From Pseudomonas graminis (GTDB lineage: Bacteria > Pseudomonadota > Gammaproteobacteria > Pseudomonadales > Pseudomonadaceae): a stretch of DNA of 64,000 bases. Below the pieces are notes generated by a model. That model was not told where the DNA came from. It saw only the letters and a program-made list of their open reading frames with translations, and did no database searches. How positions within the stretch are numbered: the first letter of the stretch is position 1; each line of letters opens with the position of its first letter. The stretch is taken from assembly GCF_013201545.1 (NCBI RefSeq), contig NZ_CP053746.1:4106501-4170500 (forward strand), read 5' to 3'. Shown piece after piece: positions 8,847 through 17,517 of the stretch. A program made the translations under genes and the position numbers.

Positions 8847-9812
8847 TCAGGCGCTCTGTCGTCGCAGGCCTGCCGAAACGTCGGCGGCGTCGAGTGCGGC
8901 GCGGGTGGGCAGGCCCTCCATGTCGCCACGGCTTTGCACGGCCTGGCTGCCGACCCAGTTGCCCCGGGCAGTGGCCTGTTCGAAGCCGAGGTTTTCCAGC
9001 AGCGCGCTGATCACCCCGACGGCGAAGCCATCGCCTGCGCCCACGGTGTCGACCACGTTGGCCACCGGCACGCCGGGCAAGAACGCCTCATTGAGCTGGG
9101 TGCGGTAATACGCGCCCTTGGCGCCGAGTTTGATGATCACCGCCTCGACGCCCATGTCCAGATAAAAGCGGGCGATGTCCGCCGGGGTGTCGAAACCGGT
9201 GAGCAACTCACCTTCGGCCAGGCCTGGCATGACCCAGTGGGCGTGGCTGGCGAGGTGATTCACTTCGCGGATCATCGTTGCCTGGCTCGACCACAGCGAA
9301 GGCCGCAGATTGGGGTCGAACGACACGCTGCGCCCGGCCTCGCGCATTTGCGTCATCAGCACGTGGGAAAGCTCCCGGCAGGTGTCGGACAGCGCCGCCG
9401 GAATCCCCGTGGCGTGCAAGTGCCGCGCCTTGAGCAACTCCGGGACGATGTCGTTGACCGACAGGTGACTAGCCGCCGAGCCGCGACGGAAGTACTCGAC
9501 CACCGGGTCGGCGCCTTCCAGCTCCAGGGACTTGAACTGAAAACCGGTGGGGTGCGCGGCGTCCACGGTGACGTGAGCGCAATCGACGCCTTCCTGTTGC
9601 AGGCTGTCGGTGACGAAGCGGCCCATGGAGTCGTTGCCGACTCGGCTCAGCCACGCGACCTTGAAGCCCAGCCGCGACAGACCGATCGCCACGTTGCTGT
9701 CAGCGCCGGCGATGCGTTTCTCGAAGTGGCGAACCTGCGCCAGGTCCCCGGTTTGCTCGGCCACCAGCATGGTCATGGTTTCGCCGAACGAGAGAATATC
9801 GATCTCAGACAT
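8847..9812 (-). CDS. kguK: 2-ketogluconokinase (PfkB family)
   Basis: A 321-residue PfkB-family sugar kinase that phosphorylates 2-ketogluconate to 2-keto-6-phosphogluconate with ATP. The N-terminal GETM and [15 protein letters not shown] match the sugar-binding signature, and the C-terminal [12 protein letters not shown] is the catalytic and anion-hole motif with its Asp. The length is typical. The start overlaps the end of kguE by 8 bp, so translation is probably coupled. A 71-bp gap follows before kguT. Confidence 0.9.
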   Translation of the reverse strand: MSEIDILSFGETMTMLVAEQTGDLAQVRHFEKRIAGADSNVAIGLSRLGFKVAWLSRVGNDSMGRFVTDSLQQEGVDCAHVTVDAAHPTGFQFKSLELEGADPVVEYFRRGSAASHLSVNDIVPELLKARHLHATGIPAALSDTCRELSHVLMTQMREAGRSVSFDPNLRPSLWSSQATMIREVNHLASHAHWVMPGLAEGELLTGFDTPADIARFYLDMGVEAVIIKLGAKGAYYRTQLNEAFLPGVPVANVVDTVGAGDGFAVGVISALLENLGFEQATARGNWVGSQAVQSRGDMEGLPTRAALDAADVSAGLRRQSA

Positions 9813-10626
9813 GGCTCAGCGCCTCCGCTTCGGTCGCGTTGGATTGAGTGGATCGCGACTGGCCAAGGCGGGCGAGCAGGGCAACCTGCTGGCGAGTCAC
9901 CTGCAGCAGGTCATCGCCTTGCAGCGGGTATTCGATGGCGCGGGGCAGGTTAACCGGCATGTGCGTGATGAGCTGCTCCCACGCTTGAAGATCGGCGGGC
10001 GCTGGCGGCACGGCAATGAGCTTGCCCGCTGCATTTACCCTGATCGCTTTGCAATGCAGGTACTCAACGTAACGACCCAATTGCTGCGCGGCGTCGCTGG
10101 CGGACTGTTCCTGCCAGCGCCAATTGCCGATGTCGAAAGTCATGCCGATGGGCATTTGCAGCGCGGTGATCTGCGCGAAGAACTGCACGAAGGGCTCGAT
10201 GCGGCCGCCCTGTTCGGTCTGGTCGTTTTCCACCAGCAAGTGAACGTCGTAGGGCGCCAGGCGATCGGCCAGCGCGGCGACGTCGCAGTGCTCGCCAAAA
10301 TGCCCCAGCGACACTTTGAGCCAGAACGCACCGCATGCGGTGGCACGCTCCAGGGTCGGTTTCAGTTCGGGGTTCGGTTGCGTGTCGCCTTCGAGCCACA
10401 ACTCAAGGGGCGCCGAGTACAGGCACTCCAGGCCTTGAGCCTGAATGGCGCGGGCAAGGGCAGGGAAGTCCTGGTCATGAACGCCGGGGCTGAACAGCTC
10501 TTCGCGCAGCTCGATGCGCTTGACGCCGGCATCGACGAGTAGAGGTATAAAACTGGCCTGGCCTTGCTCGCGAACACGATCTGCACCGAAGGCGCCGAGG
10601 CTGATGGCAACGGATGGTAGGGGCAT
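9805..10626 (-). CDS. kguE: KguE, TIM-barrel sugar isomerase/epimerase-like protein of ketogluconate operon
   Basis: A 273-residue protein of the xylose-isomerase-like TIM-barrel family (AP_endonuc_2). Metal-ligand-type residues occur at [30 protein letters not shown] and EYLHCKAI. It is the first gene of the kguEKTD operon; its exact reaction in 2-ketogluconate use is not settled. The ATG at 10626 follows AGAGGACAATAATA and lies 13 bp from a PtxS operator at 10640-10653. A longer frame would begin upstream of that operator and is unlikely. Confidence 0.85.
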   Translation of the reverse strand: MPLPSVAISLGAFGADRVREQGQASFIPLLVDAGVKRIELREELFSPGVHDQDFPALARAIQAQGLECLYSAPLELWLEGDTQPNPELKPTLERATACGAFWLKVSLGHFGEHCDVAALADRLAPYDVHLLVENDQTEQGGRIEPFVQFFAQITALQMPIGMTFDIGNWRWQEQSASDAAQQLGRYVEYLHCKAIRVNAAGKLIAVPPAPADLQAWEQLITHMPVNLPRAIEYPLQGDDLLQVTRQQVALLARLGQSRSTQSNATEAEALSHV

Positions 10627-10639
10627 TATTATTGTCCTC

Positions 10640-10653
10640 TGAAACCGGTTACA
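10640..10653. promoter_or_regulatory. PtxS operator upstream of kguE
   Basis: TGAAACCGGTTACA differs by one base from the perfect palindrome TGAAACCGGTTTCA before ptxS at 11811. This 14-bp palindrome is the established PtxS site in Pseudomonas. It overlaps the kguE leader, which suits repression relieved by 2-ketogluconate. Confidence 0.88.
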
Positions 10654-10730
10654 TTTTTGTTCGAACGAGCGAACCGAGAAAAAGTTCGCATCAGTGTGCA
10701 GGGCCTGACCTGCGGTATCTGTGTGGGATG

Positions 10731-11756
10731 TCAGGTCTGTCGTCGGGTCGAGCCCCGCGCGATCAATTGCGCAGGGAAGTCGTACAGCCGCACCGGCTCC
10801 AGATCGCCACGGAGTCGATTGAGCAGGCACTCGAAAGCGGTGATGCCCATTTCATGGGTGGGTTGGGCGAGGGAGGTGATGCCGCTGCCGACCAGCGGGT
10901 ACCAGTCCAGTTCGTCAAGGGCGATCAGGCCGATGTCGTCGAACAGGTGGCAACCCAGCTCATGCAGCTGGCGGGTGGTGATCAGGGTCGCGACGCCGTT
11001 GGCAGTGAACAGCGCTTTGGGGCCGGGGCCTTGCTGAGCGAGGAAGTGGCGCAACCGATCGCGCAACGCCTCGCCGGTTTCGCAGACCTGGCCATGCATA
11101 TCGGCGCGCTGGGCAATCTGGTGTTTGAAAGCGTCGACCCGCTCGATCCGCGAGCTGGTGCCGTCCTGGGGTTCGGTGACCATCAGCACGTCGCGATAAC
11201 CGGCGTCATGCAGATGGTCCAGCGCCTGCCGGATCGCCGCCACGTTGTCGAGGCCGACGAGGTCGCTGTGCAGTTCATCGACCTTGCGGTCCACCAGCAC
11301 CATCGGCAGTTCGCGGTGCAGTTCGCGCAGTTCGTCGAGGTGATGGCCGAGGGTGTTCACGATCAGGCCTTCGATGTTGTAGGAGCGCAGGGCCGCGAGG
11401 TGCAGGCGTTCCTGTTCGTCGTCGCGGTCGGTGTTGCACACGACGAGGCTGTAGCCGTGTTTGCGGCAGGCGGTTTCGACGCCGTGCATGACGGCGATGG
11501 AGTAGGGGTTGCGGATGTCGGCGACGAGCATGCCGATCAGACGGGTGCGGCCGCGTTTGAGGCCGCGGGCCATTTGGTTGGGGCGATAGCCGAGGGTGTC
11601 GATGGCCTGTTCGATGCGTTTGGCGATGGCGTCTGACAGCAGTTGACGATCATCGCCGATGAAGCGCGAGACGCTGGCCTTGGAGACGCCCGCGAGGTCG
11701 GCAACGTCGTTCATGGTGACGCGGGTGCGCGTCGTCGGGGTGGAAATGCTGTTCAC
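10731..11756 (-). CDS. ptxS: LacI-family repressor PtxS (2-ketogluconate regulator)
   Basis: A 341-residue LacI/GalR regulator. The helix-turn-helix reads [21 protein letters not shown], followed by the hinge [14 protein letters not shown] and a periplasmic-binding-protein-like effector domain. PtxS represses its own gene and the kgu operon and is released by 2-ketogluconate. I use GTG at 11756, giving a length close to known PtxS; an ATG at 11852 would place the start upstream of the operator at 11811-11824, which is implausible. It is transcribed in the same direction as kguE, about 100 bp upstream of it. Confidence 0.92.
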   Translation of the reverse strand: MNSISTPTTRTRVTMNDVADLAGVSKASVSRFIGDDRQLLSDAIAKRIEQAIDTLGYRPNQMARGLKRGRTRLIGMLVADIRNPYSIAVMHGVETACRKHGYSLVVCNTDRDDEQERLHLAALRSYNIEGLIVNTLGHHLDELRELHRELPMVLVDRKVDELHSDLVGLDNVAAIRQALDHLHDAGYRDVLMVTEPQDGTSSRIERVDAFKHQIAQRADMHGQVCETGEALRDRLRHFLAQQGPGPKALFTANGVATLITTRQLHELGCHLFDDIGLIALDELDWYPLVGSGITSLAQPTHEMGITAFECLLNRLRGDLEPVRLYDFPAQLIARGSTRRQT

Positions 11757-11810
11757 GGCCTGGACCTTATTGGATTTATCAGCAGGCTTATGGGGGGAGC
11801 TATTTAGCTC

Positions 11811-11824
11811 TGAAACCGGTTTCA
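11811..11824. promoter_or_regulatory. PtxS operator upstream of ptxS
   Basis: A perfect 14-bp palindrome, TGAAACCGGTTTCA, 54 bp upstream of the chosen ptxS GTG. It indicates autoregulation and matches the site before kguE. Confidence 0.92.
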
Positions 11825-11867
11825 GGAGACACCAGATCTTTAAGGGCGTCAATATCGGTTTGAAGGC

Positions 11868-12134
11868 ATCTGCCTAACGGCAGATATTTCGCCTTCGGCG
11901 ACTTACTTTTGAAAAGCACCAAAAGTAAGCAAAAGTGCCTGCTCCTGGTTGGGCCCTTCCTTCGTCAGGGTACCTTCACTCCGGTCTCGCTCCGTGGGCC
12001 CGCCGCCATCCGCATCCATGGCGGGGGGCGGCTCTCGCAGCATCCATGCCGCTCGGCCCACGGAGCGAGACCTGCGTTCAGCCTGCACCCAAGTCGCGAT
12101 TGGCGGTGTCTGGGCATTTTGTGTACGAAGATCA
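11868..12134 (-). repeat. Structured intergenic repeat, copy 2 of 4 (inverted)
   Basis: Same element as copy 1, on the minus strand. Here the outer stem is perfect: an 18-bp arm at 11983-12000 pairs with 12055-12072 around two inner hairpins. Further stems: TTACTTTTG/CAAAAGTAA at 11903-11911 and 11920-11928, CGCC/GGCG at 11890-11900, and ATCTGCC/GGCAGAT at 11868-11874 and 11879-11885 with a four-base loop. A REP follows at 12162-12185. Its inner end lies 44 bp from the ptxS operator, so it occupies the region upstream of ptxS. Confidence 0.82.
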
Positions 12135-12161
12135 AAAGCGCTTTTAAAGCATATCAAAGGC

Positions 12162-12185
12162 TTCCCGGCTGAAGCCGGTCCTACA
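12162..12185 (-). repeat. REP element
   Basis: CTTCCCGGCTGAAGCCGGTCCTAC, the inverse of the REP at 22-47. It sits at the same place relative to structured-repeat copy 2 as the REPs do at copies 1 and 4. Confidence 0.85.
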
Positions 12186-12212
12186 GTCGAGGTCGCCGCC
12201 ACTATTTCTGAT

Positions 12213-12375
12213 TGTTCCCACGCTCCGCGTGGTAACGCCGCCCCGAACGCTCCGCGTCTCGAATACAGCGCGCATTCAGGCCTGGGTGACGTGACGCGGA
12301 GCGTCCTGGGATGCATACCCACGCGGAGCGTGGGCACGATCATCAGAGCGGGGAGCGTGGGCACGATCAGAGGAT
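12213..12375. repeat. Cluster of CCCACGCTCCGCGTGGG-type short repeats
   Basis: Several degenerate copies of an ACGCTCCGCGT palindrome occur: TTCCCACGCTCCGCGTGG, GACGCGGAGCGTCC, CCCACGCGGAGCGTGGGCACGATC, and a final GGGGAGCGTGGGCACGATC. They fill the gap between the two inverted structured repeats. No gene is seen in this interval. Confidence 0.7.
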
Positions 12376-12410
12376 CATGGGCGCTCGGCTTTTGCGTTTG
12401 ATCTTGATCT

Positions 12411-12671
12411 TGATCTTCAACCGAAATAGTTCAAACACCGCAAAACGCGACTTGGGTGCAGGCCGAACGTAGACGACGCGCAGTGGGCCGAGCGGCATGG
12501 ATGCCGCGAGAGCGCCGCTAGGACATGGATGTCCGTTCGGCGCGGGCCCACGGAGCGTCGTCGGAGTGAGGGAACCCGACGAAGTCGGGCCCAACCGAGA
12601 GCAGGCACCCTTGGTTACTTGGGGTGCTTTTCCAAGTAACTCGCCGAAGGCGAAACCGAGGCCGTTAGGCC
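12411..12671 (+). repeat. Structured intergenic repeat, copy 3 of 4
   Basis: Outer stem ACGACGC/GCGTCGT (12473-12479 with 12555-12561) plus GTGGGCC/GGCCCAC (12483-12489 with 12545-12551). Inner hairpins CGGCAT/ATGCCG (12493-12498, 12501-12506) and GGACAT/ATGTCC. Then CCCGAC/GTCGGG, TTACTTGG/CCAAGTAA (12615-12622, 12632-12639), CGCC/GGCG and GGCC/GGCC (12660-12671). TTGATCTTGATCTTGATC tracts flank it on both sides (12397-12417 and 12683-12711). No REP precedes it, unlike the other copies. The right tract runs into the stop codon of the ABC permease gene. Confidence 0.82.
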
Positions 12672-12708
12672 GACGCTTTAGATTTTGATCTTGATCTTGA
12701 TCTTGATC

Positions 12709-13587
12709 TTAGCCATTAAAGGAATCCCGCCAGGCCAAACACCGCCGTTCGAGCATCGCCAGCACCCCATCGGTCAACTTGCCCAACACCGCCAACACAA
12801 TGATCGCCGTCAGCACAATATCGGGCCGCGACGTCTCGCGCCCATCACTGAGCAGATACCCCAACCCCTTCGTCGCGGCGATCAACTCCGCCGCCACCAG
12901 AAACATCCACGCCAGACTCAACCCCGAGCGCAAGCCAGTGAACGCGCCGGGCAAGGCGGCGGGCCAAAACACATGCACAACCATCTGCCACCGACTGAAG
13001 CGATACATCTGCCCCACCTCCACCAGCTTGCGATCGATGTTGCGGATGGCCGCGACACCGTTCAGGTACACCGGAAAGAAAGCCCCAATGGCAATCAGCA
13101 CAATCTTGGACGTCTCCCCAATCCCCAGCCACAACAGCAACAGCGGCACCCAGGCCAGGCTCGGGATAGAGCGCAGACCGGCGAACGTCGGCTCCAGATA
13201 CGCTTCCGCCTCGCGGCTGAGTCCGACCCACGCCGCAAACACCAGCGCCAGCCCCGCCCCAATGACGAACCCCGACAGCACCCGCGTCAGGCTGGCGCCG
13301 ATGTGCTTCCACAGCGCGCCGTCGGCCAGGTCCATCAGTGTCGAGGCGATCTCACTGGGCGCCGGCATCTGGTAGGACTGCACCCAACCCACCCGCACGG
13401 CGATTTCCAACAACAGTAAAATGACCACCGGCACGGCAAAACCCTTCAAGCGGGTCAGCCCATTCCCACGTGCTTGCCGCACACTCGGTTGGGCATCAGA
13501 GGGCTCGCGCTCCAACCTCTGCGCGTGGGGGCTGACGCTGCTTTCGATACCGCCGCCACCGGCTTCGCGACCCGGCGCGCTGCTCAT
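12709..13587 (-). CDS. ABC transporter permease, sulfonate/nitrate/taurine (SsuC/TauC) type
   Basis: A 292-residue inner-membrane permease of the BPD_transp_1 family with about six helices. The coupling-loop region reads AALPGAFTGLRSGLSLAW and GLGYLLSDGRE, as in SsuC and TauC. The ATG at 13587 overlaps the stop of the upstream binding-protein gene (ATGA), so the two are co-translated. No ATPase gene follows: the operon runs straight into structured-repeat copy 3. The first 45 residues are a poorly conserved, hydrophilic extension. The transported compound is unknown. Confidence 0.88.
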   Translation of the reverse strand: MSSAPGREAGGGGIESSVSPHAQRLEREPSDAQPSVRQARGNGLTRLKGFAVPVVILLLLEIAVRVGWVQSYQMPAPSEIASTLMDLADGALWKHIGASLTRVLSGFVIGAGLALVFAAWVGLSREAEAYLEPTFAGLRSIPSLAWVPLLLLWLGIGETSKIVLIAIGAFFPVYLNGVAAIRNIDRKLVEVGQMYRFSRWQMVVHVFWPAALPGAFTGLRSGLSLAWMFLVAAELIAATKGLGYLLSDGRETSRPDIVLTAIIVLAVLGKLTDGVLAMLERRCLAWRDSFNG

Positions 13588-14570
13588 GGCTTGGCGATGA
13601 CCGCGTTGCCGAAGTCTGGGTCGATCAAGCGGTCGATGACCTGGTCGACGTTCGTGCCTTTGCGCACCAGCTCTTCGGAAACCAGAATCGGCGCGGCGGC
13701 CTTCGAAGCGGTGATGTCCTTGTCGGTCAGCAGCGGGCTGCCAAGGTCAGTACGCGTCAATTGCAGTTTGGCGACATCCAGCGGCAGACCTGACTCCGTG
13801 GCGAGCAATTGCGCCAGCTCGTCCGGGTTTTTTAGCGACCATTCCCGGGCTGTTTCGTACGCGCCGAGGACGGTTTTGATCGCTTCCGGGTGCTCTTTCG
13901 CATAACGCTCGGTCACGCTGACCACGCCAAAGCTGTTGAAGTCCTTGTTGCGATAGAGCAAGCGCGAGCCGGCCTGTATTTCGCTCGCCGCCATGTGCGG
14001 ATCGAGCCCGGCCCAAGCGTCGACGTCACCTTTTTCCAACGCAATACGGCCTTCCGGGTGTTGCAGATGCAGCAGCTCGACGTCGTCCTTGGTCAGCTTC
14101 GCCTGCTGCAAGGCGCGCAGGGTAAACAGGTAAGGGTCGGTGCCTTTGGTGGCGGCGATTTTCTTGCCCTTGAGATCGGCAACGCTCTGCAGCGTCGAAT
14201 CCTTGCGCACCACCAGCGCGGTCCATTCGGCGCGACTGTAGACGTAGATTGATTTGATCGGGCTGCCGTTGGCCCGCGCCAGCACCGCTGAGAGACTGGC
14301 AGAGGAGGCGAAGTCGACGCCGCCGCTGTTGAGGTATTCCAGCGAGCGGTTGCTGCCCTGGCTGAACACCCAGCTGATTTTGCTCGTTGGCAGCGCTTTT
14401 TCCAGCCAGCCAAAATGCTTGAGCACCAGACTGACCGGTGAATAGTAAGCGTAATCCAGATGCACCTCGGCGGGTGGCGCCTCGGCAGCCTGGGCCAGCG
14501 ATTGCAAGGTCAGTGCAAGCGCGCCGGCGAGTACTTTTAACGAGGTCGGCAGGCGAGTAAAGGAGGTCAT
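13584..14570 (-). CDS. ABC transporter substrate-binding protein, sulfonate/nitrate type
   Basis: A 328-residue periplasmic binding protein of the SsuA/TauA/NMT1 family. The signal peptide covers roughly residues 1-30, ending LAQAAEA. The core has the family segments DYAYYSPVSLVLKHFGWLEK, GGVDFASSASLSAVLARANG, DLKGKKIAATKGTDPY and DAWAGLDPHMAASE. I chose the ATG at 14570 because it places the signal peptide at the N terminus; an ATG at 14678 would add 36 residues of non-signal sequence. No strong ribosome site is visible. It pairs with the permease at 12709; the ATPase is missing locally. Confidence 0.87.
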   Translation of the reverse strand: MTSFTRLPTSLKVLAGALALTLQSLAQAAEAPPAEVHLDYAYYSPVSLVLKHFGWLEKALPTSKISWVFSQGSNRSLEYLNSGGVDFASSASLSAVLARANGSPIKSIYVYSRAEWTALVVRKDSTLQSVADLKGKKIAATKGTDPYLFTLRALQQAKLTKDDVELLHLQHPEGRIALEKGDVDAWAGLDPHMAASEIQAGSRLLYRNKDFNSFGVVSVTERYAKEHPEAIKTVLGAYETAREWSLKNPDELAQLLATESGLPLDVAKLQLTRTDLGSPLLTDKDITASKAAAPILVSEELVRKGTNVDQVIDRLIDPDFGNAVIAKP

Positions 14571-15013
14571 GGTAAGTGTCCAATCTAAGGGCGGAAGCTG
14601 CGTACGGCTGCTTGAGACGAAATCCACAGTCGGAGCGAATCGGTTAGCTTGATTGGAAGATTGCAGGCTTTGTGCCATGGACGTTGGGTCGGTGAAGGCG
14701 CGGATTTACGGGACTTCATGGCTTTTAATACTGCGCATGGCACAGCAGTCTGATGATCAGGTGTTGCTGGGGAAACAGTTGCGCCGAGCTATTTACGCTC
14801 TGGGTTAACTCCCTGCGAAATACACGGCCAGGACCGTTGGGCGATTAATTCGGCAAATCAGGCGGTTGCGTGCAACCTCTTGAGCGTTTTCTGATCTGAT
14901 GGGCATTCGTTATACGGAAATATTCGCTCGCCATACTGCACCGAGCCGCACGCTGACAAGGACGTTGCATCGGGCATCATGCCCATCACGAGCCATCAGA
15001 ATTCCATGCCCAT
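14571..15013. other. Intergenic region without recognised genes
   Basis: About 440 bases between two divergent genes. Presumably promoters lie here, but I see no clear operator, repeat or RNA. Confidence 0.4.
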
Positions 15014-15694
15014 ATGAGCTTTTCAACGCCACCTCTGTTGTCCCGCGCGATGCAGCGCATGACCTATTTTCTATTGCCGACCCTGCTGATCGCTTCCGCC
15101 ATTTTCTGGTTCGCAGCGGGCAAGGGTGTGCATGCCGAGCCCAAGAACGGCACCCAGACCCTGGTGTTTCTGCGCCACGCCGAGAAGCCCGAAACCGGCT
15201 TGGGCCAACTGAACTGCCAGGGCCTGAACCGCGCCATCGACCTGTCCACCGTGCTACCGAACACTTTCGGCAAGGCCGACTTCATCTTCGCCGCGAACCC
15301 CAGCCGACATGTGGAAGAGGGCGAGCACGATCATTCCTACAGCTACCTGCGCCCGCTCATGACCGTGGGACCCAGCGCGATCAAGCTGGGCCTGCCGGTC
15401 AATATCGACTTCGCTGCCAATGACACCGGCGATCTGGCCGATGAGCTGATGCGCGACAAATACCACGACGCCACCATTTACACCGCCTGGTCCCACGGTT
15501 ATCTGCCGGAGCTGATCAACAAAGTCGCCCAGGAGGCATCGGGCGAGAAACTCAAACTGGTCGACGACTGGGTCGCCGAGGACTTCGATTCCGTGCTGGT
15601 CCTGACCCTCAAATGGAACGACGGCAAGGCCACCCTGCAGTATGAAAACTACAAGCAGAACCTTGATGGCGGGGCCGTGGGCTGCCCGAGTTGA
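15014..15694 (+). CDS. Histidine phosphatase family protein, membrane-anchored or secreted
   Basis: A 226-residue protein with the LRHAEKP motif (residues 53-59) of the phosphoglycerate-mutase-like histidine phosphatase superfamily, whose His is phosphorylated during catalysis. A hydrophobic stretch at about 18-36 (TYFLLPTLLIASAIFWFAA) followed by GVHAEP looks like an uncleaved anchor or signal peptide, so the domain is probably periplasmic. A second conserved His may be that of the WSHGYLPEL segment. The start could instead be ATG 15050. No operon partner; the substrate is unknown. Confidence 0.75.
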   Translation: MSFSTPPLLSRAMQRMTYFLLPTLLIASAIFWFAAGKGVHAEPKNGTQTLVFLRHAEKPETGLGQLNCQGLNRAIDLSTVLPNTFGKADFIFAANPSRHVEEGEHDHSYSYLRPLMTVGPSAIKLGLPVNIDFAANDTGDLADELMRDKYHDATIYTAWSHGYLPELINKVAQEASGEKLKLVDDWVAEDFDSVLVLTLKWNDGKATLQYENYKQNLDGGAVGCPS

Positions 15695-15715
15695 TGGGGA
15701 TCCATCGGATCTCTT

Positions 15716-15740
15716 AGTGGGACCGGCTTCAGCCGGGAAT
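15716..15740 (+). repeat. REP element
   Basis: AGTGGGACCGGCTTCAGCCGGGAA between the phosphatase and AlkA genes, close behind the former's stop codon. Confidence 0.85.
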
Positions 15741-15843
15741 AGGCCGGTTTGCTCACCCTCAATCACGGGTTTCAGCCCGAAATATTTGTGCCCCTCCATC
15801 GATTACGCTAGCGTCAGCCGACCCTGACTGCCGGCGCCTCCCC

Positions 15844-16764
15844 ATGCTTGAAGCTCTCCAGCCCCATGCCTCGCGCCTGATCTCCTTTAATCCGCCGTTC
15901 AACTGGCAGCGCATGCTCGATTTCTTCGCGGCGCGGATGACGGCGGGGGTGGAAGCGGTGGTCGGGGGCGTTTACCTGCGCAACATCGAGTTCAAGGGGA
16001 GCCAGGGTGCCTTGACGGTGGAACTGGCGCCGGGCGGGCAGCAACTGCTGGCGACCGCCCACGGCGAGGTGAGTCAGTACATTGATGAGCTGATCGTGCC
16101 GGTTTCACACATGTTCGATCTGTACGCCGAACCGCACATCATCGACCAATCCCTCGCGCAAGACCCGTGGCTGGCATCGCTGGTGCAGCGTCGTCCGGGG
16201 CTGCGCGTGCCGGGGGCGTTTTCCGGGTTCGAGCTGGCGGTGCGCACGATCGTCGGGCAGCAGGTCAGCGTGAAGGGGGCGACGACGATTGTCGGTCGCC
16301 TGGTGCAGCGCGCCGGGGTTCAGGTCAACGAGGGGTTGCATCCACAATTGGCCTGGCGCTTCCCGACGCCTGAGGCCTTGGCGCAGGCCAACCTGGACAA
16401 GATCGGCATGCCCGGCAAGCGCGTCGATACCCTGCAGCGTCTCGCGGCAGCGGTGGCCAGTGGCGAGCTGTCCCTTGACGTTCGCCATGGCGACCTCGGC
16501 GATGTGCGGCGACAGCTGCTGGCCATGCCCGGCATCGGCCCCTGGACCGTGGAGTACATTGCCATGCGCGCCTGGCGTGACCCGGACGCCTGGCCCGCCG
16601 CCGACCTGGTGCTGATGAACCTGATGACTCAGCAAGAGCCATCGCTGCTCCGTCTGCCGCAGCACAAGGCGCGGGCCGAAGCCTGGAAACCCTGGCGCGC
16701 CTACGCCGCGATTCACATCTGGAATTCCGCGGCGGACGCAGCAGGCAAGCAGAAGGGCGGTTGA
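15844..16764 (+). CDS. alkA: DNA-3-methyladenine glycosylase II (AlkA)
   Basis: A 306-residue HhH-GPD base-excision glycosylase that removes alkylated purines from DNA. The N-terminal AlkA_N domain occupies about residues 1-115. The helix-hairpin-helix reads LAMPGIGPWTVEYIAMRAW and is followed by the catalytic Asp in WPAADLVLMNLM. The length is near that of E. coli AlkA. The ATG at 15844 has only a weak ribosome site. The ogt gene follows after 138 bp, making an alkylation-repair pair. No Ada box is visible. Confidence 0.92.
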   Translation: MLEALQPHASRLISFNPPFNWQRMLDFFAARMTAGVEAVVGGVYLRNIEFKGSQGALTVELAPGGQQLLATAHGEVSQYIDELIVPVSHMFDLYAEPHIIDQSLAQDPWLASLVQRRPGLRVPGAFSGFELAVRTIVGQQVSVKGATTIVGRLVQRAGVQVNEGLHPQLAWRFPTPEALAQANLDKIGMPGKRVDTLQRLAAAVASGELSLDVRHGDLGDVRRQLLAMPGIGPWTVEYIAMRAWRDPDAWPAADLVLMNLMTQQEPSLLRLPQHKARAEAWKPWRAYAAIHIWNSAADAAGKQKGG

Positions 16765-16902
16765 CCCGAGAGTTTGAGCGCAAGAATCGGGTGGTTCGGG
16801 ATGGGCGCGCGAGTAGTATGACGGCGTACGGCCCATGCCCGGACGATTCCAGATTATCCCGGCGCCCGTATCGAGAGCAAAAATCAGAGCAGGAGCCAGA
16901 CG

Positions 16903-17442
16903 ATGACCCTCACCTACCGTTTCATCGAGTCCCCGGTCGGTCAGCTGAAACTGATCGCCAAAGGCCCGCGTCTGGCCGCCGTGCTGTGGGAAAACGACCG
17001 CCCTAATCGCGTGCTGCTGGGGGCGATGAGCGAAGACACCGGCAGCGATATCCTTGACCGGACTGAGCGCCAGCTCGCCGAATACTTCGCCGGGCAGCGT
17101 CAGCGCTTCGACCTTGAGCTCGAATTTCATGGCACAGCCTTTCAGCAGACAGTCTGGCAGGCCTTGTTGAGCATTCCCTTCGGTGAAACCCGCAGTTATC
17201 TCGACGTTGCCCTGCAGATCGGCAACCCGGCGGCCGTTCGCGCGGTCGGTGCCGCCAACGGCAAGAACCCCATTTCCATCATCGCTCCCTGCCACCGCGT
17301 GATCGGCAGCTCCGGAGCGCTCACCGGTTTTGCCGGTGGCCTCGACGCCAAGCATCTGCTGCTGACCCTGGAGGGTTATCAGCCCGCACTGCGGGAAAAG
17401 CGCGTCAAGGTAGTGGCTTCGACCCAGGCGTCACTGTTCTAG
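16903..17442 (+). CDS. ogt: Methylated-DNA-protein-cysteine methyltransferase (Ogt)
   Basis: A 179-residue suicide alkyltransferase that moves the methyl group from O6-methylguanine or O4-methylthymine to its own cysteine. The active site PCHRV is at 129-133 (Cys130). The DNA-binding segment around FQQTVWQALLSIPFGETRSY and the RAVGAANGKNP motif are intact. AGGAG precedes the ATG at 16903. It lies downstream of alkA in the same direction. Confidence 0.95.
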   Translation: MTLTYRFIESPVGQLKLIAKGPRLAAVLWENDRPNRVLLGAMSEDTGSDILDRTERQLAEYFAGQRQRFDLELEFHGTAFQQTVWQALLSIPFGETRSYLDVALQIGNPAAVRAVGAANGKNPISIIAPCHRVIGSSGALTGFAGGLDAKHLLLTLEGYQPALREKRVKVVASTQASLF

Positions 17443-17517
17443 ACTGGCCCGCGCAATCACGCACACGCACACCGTAAAGTAGGCACCCGCCCCGAAACCG
17501 AATCAATGGAGATGATC

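Noticed and set aside
11757..11852. N-terminal extension of PtxS starting at ATG 11852
   Set aside because: It would place the start codon upstream of the PtxS operator and add 32 residues absent from known PtxS proteins.
12497..12688. Short open frame in structured-repeat copy 3 with relatives in copies 1 and 4 (MDAARAP... start)
   Set aside because: Changes between copies preserve base pairing, not amino acids; there is no ribosome site, and the frame shifts in copy 2.
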